A DNA stretch of 64,000 nt, from NCBI RefSeq assembly GCF_030269925.1, contig NC_085131.1, positions 6,123,501 to 6,187,500 of the forward strand. Direction: 5' to 3'. This document shows, piece by piece, positions 58,425-64,000 of this stretch. Below the pieces are notes generated by a model. The model had not been told where the DNA came from, did not search any database, and worked only from the letters and a program-made list of their open reading frames with translations. This DNA is from Bombyx mori (Eukaryota; Arthropoda; Insecta; Lepidoptera; Bombycidae). Every line of letters starts with the position of its first letter. Within the stretch, counting starts at the first letter, position 1. Made by a program: the position numbers and the translations under genes.

Positions 58425-59388
58425 TCCGGTACAGGGGCGCCGATAAAGTGATTGCCTAGGGCACTCTAGACCTTTAATCCGCCACTGGGAGTTCAGCTAT
58501 TATATTTCATAAGCTTGTGCACTTCCATAGATATAAGATTATACTGAACTATTTATAGGTACATATTATATGTTTAAATCCGAAGGAACACCTAAATTAA
58601 TAAAATAAAACAATTCTTGCAGGTATTGGCATCTCACGTTTCCGCCAAAAAGTCAACAGTGGCTATTTTATTATTAGTTTTAACAGTAGTGTGGTAGTTT
58701 AATTTGTATGATTGTATTATATAATCATTTCTTCTTTTTTCCATAAGTCCGGTACAGGGGCGCCGATAAAGTGATTGCCTAGGGCACTCTGGACCTTTAA
58801 TCCGCCACTGGGAGTTCAGCTATTATATTTCATAAGCTTGTGCACTTCCACAGATATAAGATTATACTGAACTATTTATAGGTACATATTATATGTTTAA
58901 ATCCGAAGGAACACCTAAATTAATAAAATAAAACAATTCTTGCAGGTATTGGCATCTCACGTTTCCGCCAAAAAGTCAACAGTGGCTATTTTATTATTAG
59001 TTTTAACAGTAGTGTGGTAGTTTAATTTGTATGATTGTATTATATAATCATTTCTTCTTTTTTCCATAAGTCCGGTACAGGGGCGCCGATAAAGTGATTG
59101 CCTAGGGCACTCTGGACCTTTAATCCGCCACTGGGAGTTCAGCTATTATATTTCATAAGCTTGTGCACTTCCACAGATATAAGATTATACTGAACTATTT
59201 ATAGGTACATATTATATGTTTAAATCCGAAGGAACACCTAAATTAATAAAATAAAACAATTCTTGCAGGTATTGGCATCTCACGTTTCCGCCAAAAAGTC
59301 AACAGTGGCTATTTTATTATTAGTTTTAACAGTAGTGTGGTAGTTTAATTTGTATTATTGTATTATATAATCATTTCTTCTTTTTTCC
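58425..59388. repeat. Tandem array, three units of 323 bp
   Basis: The word ccggtacaggggcgccgata recurs with acagg at 58431, 58754 and 59077. Units are nearly identical (for example tagacc in the first against tggacc in the others). Each unit contains a relic of the unclassified retroposon family (gtgcacttccacagatata ... cacgtttccgccaaaaagtc). Confidence 0.95.
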
Positions 59389-59392
59389 CTAC

Positions 59393-59516
59393 CTACTCGC
59401 TGGTAGGCTATAAGAGAATTTGCTAACACTACTCTAGCAAGAGCAGTGTTTCGCAAAATCTACCATCGGATCGGAATCGCGACCCACTGAGAAGATCCGA
59501 CGAGAAACTCAGTTAT
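59393..59516. mobile_element. Second copy of the 48750 repeat
   Basis: gctggtaggctataagagaatttgctaacact...agcaagagcagtgtttcgc...cccactgagaagatccgacgagaaactcag. Confidence 0.5.
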
Positions 59517-59942
59517 ACAGTCATGCTTTAATCTACCAACTACTAAGTAGAAATACAAATCTAAGATCGATGAATCGAAAAATCGTTTTTTTACCGAAGC
59601 TGATATTATGCGTGTGCTAAATTGCGGTCACATTTTACGTTATAGCTTAAATATTCGTGTCGAATTGTTAAAATAAAATTTCCGGCATCGTTATTCAAAA
59701 AGTATTTAAAGTCTATGATCCGTACTTAGATAATATTTCGTCTGATTATTTGATATATGTACTGAAATGTATATTTTATGAAATAAATGTGTAGAAATAT
59801 ATCGCGATTGTATTGCCAATGCTTAATCTAATTAAAAAAATTATTATAATCCATCCAATCATTGACAATGTTTCATTATCTTTTACTCAACGAACTTATT
59901 AGAAGTCGAAATTGCTAAGCATCATCATCATCATCTTAGGCC

Positions 59943-61705
59943 TTACAGCCCAGGATGGGCCTTAGCCTGGTCCAGTATGTCTCTCCAGACTGCTCTGTTC
60001 AGGGCTTTCTCCTTCCAGTTCTTGACGCCGATATTTTTGAGGTCGCGCTCCACGCCATCCAACCATCGGAGTTTGGGTCTGCCACGACTTCTGCGGCCCT
60101 CTGGTTTGCCATAGAGCAATTGTCTCGGCATTCTGGTACTCTCCATTCGAACCACATGTCCTGCCCATCGTAGGCGTCCAATCTTTATAGTTATGATGTT
60201 AGGATCTTTGTAAACATCATACAACTCGTGGTTATAGCGCGTTCTCCATATCTCGTTTTCCTGCACAGCACCGAATATCCGTCTTAGAATCTTACGCTCG
60301 AACACAAGTAGACGGTTCTCATCCTTTTTGCTGAGTACCCATGTCTCTGAGCCATAAATAAGAATGGGTCTCAGTAGGGTTTTGTATAAAAGAATTTTGA
60401 TATTTCGTGACAGAATTTTGGAACAGAAATATTTAAGCAGGCCGAAGTAGCATTTATTTATATTAACTATTTCTGCTGTTATATTATTATTATTCGTTAT
60501 CAGAGAGCCAAGATATACAAATTCATTCACAGATCCAAAAGCATTCTAGCCAATATTTTTATGCGCTGTGTCCTCACGTAAGTCCCCTCGACACCCTCAG
60601 GAATTTAGTTTTGTCTGCGTTTACTTGGAGACCGGCTTCGAGAGACGAGGCCTCGAGAGCAAGGTATGCACTTTCTACTGCGAGAGCTAATCTGCCAATG
60701 ACGTCAATATCATCCGCATATCCCAGTACTTGAGCGGATTTGTAATATATATTGCCCGTCGTCTCTATTGCTGAGTCACGGATACACTTATCGAGTGCAA
60801 CATTGAAAAGAAGGCAGGAGAGGGAATCACCCTGCCTTAGTCCATCATGGGTTCTAAAAGGATCCGATAGGTCTGTTTGAATCTTAACAATGCTTTGAGA
60901 TGCAACCAGTGTCATCCTTGTTAAAGATATACGTTTCGGTGGTACGCCAATCTCATGCATAGCCTGGTGTAGGAAATCACGGCTTATGTTGTCGTAGGCA
61001 GCTTTAAAATCAATAAAAAGGTGATACGTGTCAGCATTAAACTCAAGAGTTTTTTCAAGTATTTGTCGTAGGGACAAGATTTGGTCGATGGTTGATCTGC
61101 CAGGTCGGAAGCCACACTGATATTCTCCTAGTCTAGGCTCCACGATAGGTTTTAATTTTCCAAAGAGAACGTTCGCAAATATCTCATAACTTCAGAATTC
61201 CATATCTGCAGTACTAGTTTTTTGAATTCCTCTTCAAACTGAGACCAGCGTATTTCAGCAGTTCACCCTGGATGTTGTCGTTCCCTGGAGCTTTATTGGT
61301 TTTGAGTTTTTGGCTGGCAGCTCTGGTATCTTCCAGAGATGATTGGGACACCTCTAGCCACTGATGATTAAGTGGAGCTTCGACTTCATCGATATGAGTA
61401 GCAACTGATGGTTTGTGTAGTAGCTCTTGGAAGTGTTCTGCCCACCTTTTAATGACCTCTGTTCTGTCATTAAGCAGTTGGCCATCTTTATTTCTACAGG
61501 CTGAGGTTCTTGGTTTAAATTCCTTCTTTCCGCTATTCACTTGCTTGTAGAAAATCCTGGATTCCTGCTTTGAGTAACTATTTGCAATTTCCTTAAGTTG
61601 TTGTTCTTCAAACATTCGTTTCTTCCTTTTGTGTAGCTGTTGTTCTTTAATCCTAAGGTTTCTGTAATCCTCTCTACGACACCGAGTGAGTTTTTGGAAT
61701 TGCTA
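59943..61705 (-). mobile_element. RTE-type LINE relic: reverse transcriptase and C-terminal region
   Basis: Three open frames in order on the minus strand: 61615-61214 (upstream RT region: NSGKKEFKPRTSACRNKDG, SLEDTRAASQKLKTNKAPGN), 61143-60574 (RT core: YQCGFRPGRSTIDQI, LFIDFKAAYDNISR, GLRQGDSLSCLLFN, catalytic YADD in LGYADDIDVIGR) and 60530-59943 (thumb/C-terminus: YGSETWVLSKKDENRL, GRLRWAGHVVRM, GRPKLRWLDG). The frames are separated by frameshifts or stops, and no endonuclease domain is seen. The frame can be followed upstream to about 61705. It is a 5'-truncated, dead copy. Confidence 0.9.
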
Positions 61706-61730
61706 AGAATGCTCCTATGAAAAAGTTGTA

Positions 61731-64000
61731 TTGCGTATATTTTTCTCACCACCATTAGGCCTACTTAAACTAGTAAGCTCAAACCGGTGTTGGCATCGAT
61801 CTGCCATTATCTTATTAAATCATTATAACTTGATTGTAAATTTTACAATACAAGTGTTTTTGTCTAAGAAAAAATCAGAGCAACCAAAGACGTGTGCCAG
61901 AGGTATTGACTGTACTATTAGGTTTAATGGAGAAGGCTGATTTTCGAATGATGGCAATCACATTATTCTTCTACCTTGAGCCCGTCACAGAATCTTCCTT
62001 GCCAACGAATGCCAACGAAGGTAAAAAATATGATATAAGGAAAGATGGAGTTCTTTGCGGCAATATTCTTTGAGCCGTTCCTATATTTTTTATTTATTGT
62101 TTGTATATATTTTATTTCTTAGGCTCACAACCTACCTAGCTTTAAAGTATACCTATTCTGACTTCATATTGTGAATTCCGCCACCCACCTTGGGACATGA
62201 AATTTTAATTCTCATTTATATAGTATGCGGGTTACAAATTCTCATGGCACAAACAGGCAGGGGGGGCACTCAGGTTACGCATACCCAAGAGGCGTACGAG
62301 AGCTTAGCCCGTAGACATATGAACACTGACGTGTGAATGCCATGATCCATTTTATTGTATAATTTGCTGTAGATTTTAATATTAAATATGGTCATATTAC
62401 ATTGCTTTCCCCTCAATGGCTTCACCTTTCATACCCGAAGACATGATGCTGTTTTTTTGTTGGAAATAAGTATGACGCTAGTAAATTTTCGCGCAGCCTC
62501 ACTGTACGCCCTGTTACAAATAACGAGAGTTTTACCCGCTCAATACTTAGTCTGTATTTTATGGAACGAAGTTCCTTTTGCGACGATGCGGAGGGGTACC
62601 CTAACCGGGAAAAAACGTCCGTAACGTAAGATTTTTATTAGTAATGCACACAGTGTACGACTTAGCTTTGTAATAATGTACAGATTAGTAATGCACACAG
62701 TGTACGACTTAACTTTGTAATAACGTACAAAAAATAACATATTTTTTTATCATTAATTGACCACGATCTCAGAACGTTCGTTTGCGCAAGACACTAACTC
62801 TTATGCAAAGAACTGTGAATGAAGTGTACCACAATAAGTTCGCACGTTACCGAATGACCGTGGGTTGTTGAGAAACCTCCAGTTTTATTTTCTATAAGCC
62901 TCGAATAGAACTTAAAATTAATATTTTTATAATAAGGAACTTCGTTCCTATCCGGTGTACCACGACACCACACATATTTTTTGTTCCAAATAGCTTTTCG
63001 TCTGTTTTGTAATTTTACGTATGCAAGTATTTTAGTACAGTATTGAAGTAGCGATAATTAACGGGAATGTTACGAGCTCATGAGAAAACGGTCATTACCA
63101 ATGTCTATGTGTGGTCGTGACTATAAGGACTACTTTCAATTTCCCCTGGGATACCCTTTGAAGCAGTAAAAAGGTTCGATCAATTAATAAAGAAAAAGGC
63201 AATTCTATTTTCGTAAATATATATATTTAAATTTATATCTTCCATCAATACATACAACGATATTTAGATAAACATCAATATTTATGCTTTAGTTACAAAA
63301 TACCACTTATCACTTCTTGATGGCGTTATTTAAAAAATACATTAAGTTTTCAAAATTCCTTCTACATTGTTTTTGAAGAAGTAAGATATACTATTGAATT
63401 CTGTTTTATATATTACAAATAGGTACACACAGATCGGGGAAGACATCGAACGGTTAATGTAAGCTTTCTAAACTCTAAGGAGCACCTTAAAAAAGTACCA
63501 AGTTCCTTTAAATTGCACGTTACAAATGGTATGGTATTGATGGAGGAAAAAAGAACTTTACAAAATAAAACTTATCGAAATATCTTCGGTGTATGCTAGG
63601 AGCTATAAAAATTGAAAATAATACAACTAATATAATTTCATAACTAGTAAGACATTACGTAATCCCTTACCACGAGATCAGCGACTTGTTCACGTCACCT
63701 GGTATTAATTTTTTTACTGGAAAAGTTTAAAGAAATTTCGCGATGTCTAGTTTCGTTCATTTAACATATTTTATTTGATTTTTACATGATTTCAGTAATA
63801 TAGAACTAGACATACGAGAAGTCCCATTGGTAATTTTGTTTTGTTTACCAATTGGTGGGAATTTAGATTTAAAAATCTTTGGACTCAATTTTCTGTATTT
63901 AAAAAAAAAACAAATTGTTTAATGTCTCTCATTCTGACTACTGCATGCGCATTCAGCGACTCAAACATACAACACTTACAATCTATTTGTATCATATAAT
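61731..64000. other. AT-rich, gene-free end of window
   Basis: A badly decayed minus-strand Bm1 is at about 62095-62290 (accttgggacatgaaatttt...aacaggcagggggg). A 47-bp direct duplication is at 62637-62729. Two small GGAACGAAGTTCC-type palindromes are near 62562 and 62936. Nothing else could be assigned, and there is no ORF with coding character. Confidence 0.55.
62637..62729. repeat. 47-bp tandem direct repeat
   Basis: attagtaatgcacacagtgt... at 62637 is repeated at 62684 with two substitutions. Confidence 0.9.

Noticed and set aside
58425..59388. CRISPR-like or satellite array
   Set aside because: Units are 323 bp with no spacer pattern; it is a tandem duplication in an animal genome, not CRISPR.
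62388..62624. 78-aa plus-strand ORF
   Set aside because: No homology recognised, no promoter or splice context; lies in repeat-like DNA.

Overview
The window is lepidopteran nuclear DNA, almost certainly Bombyx (B. mori or a very close relative). Genes are split by AT-rich introns. The spaces between exons hold many copies of the tRNA-derived SINE Bm1 (pol III B-box head, consensus-like body, 3' end 'aagcaataaa'), mariner and hAT remnants, MITEs and RTE-type LINE pieces. No prokaryotic, plasmid, CRISPR or intact viral feature was seen.

Six protein-coding genes can be followed exon by exon. (1) 2-2535 (+): the 3' part of an unrecognised acidic, Gln/Glu-rich protein with seven PVEQYQQ-type heptad repeats. 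(2) 3373-4658 (-): mitochondrial ribosomal protein bL9m, five exons, 254 aa. (3) 6424-17014 (+): the U1 snRNP-associated splicing factor Prp39, fifteen exons, 926 aa. (4) 19023-41227 (-): an ARID4A/ARID4B orthologue (Drosophila hat-trick), 24 coding exons plus a proposed one-codon first exon, about 1801 aa. (5) 43158-52482 (+): HRD1/synoviolin, the ER-associated RING ubiquitin ligase (Drosophila sip3), eleven exons, 522 aa. (6) 52757-56825 (-): mitochondrial ribosomal protein mL37, five exons, 410 aa. For genes 2-6 every exon junction was chosen by hand to have GT..AG ends and to keep the frame, and the summed coding lengths are divisible by three.

The genes alternate in strand. Gene 1 and mRpL9 converge. 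mRpL9 and Prp39 are head-to-head, with a roughly 1.4 kb inverted repeat between them. Prp39 and htk converge. htk and Hrd1 are head-to-head, with a Harbinger-like element between them. Hrd1 and mRpL37 converge with only 274 bp between stop codons. The encoded functions (mitochondrial translation, splicing, chromatin, ER quality control) are housekeeping and do not form a pathway.

From about 56.8 kb to the end there is no host gene. That stretch holds a hAT element with an 8-bp target duplication, a 3 x 323-bp tandem array, an RTE-type reverse transcriptase relic on the minus strand (59.94-61.7 kb) and low-complexity AT-rich DNA. The most interesting non-genic items are: a retroposon family of about 360-440 bp with clear target-site duplications (at least seven copies); a hAT nested inside a MITE; a Bm1 insertion that touches a splice donor of htk; and an in-frame exon-like segment inside a Prp39 intron.
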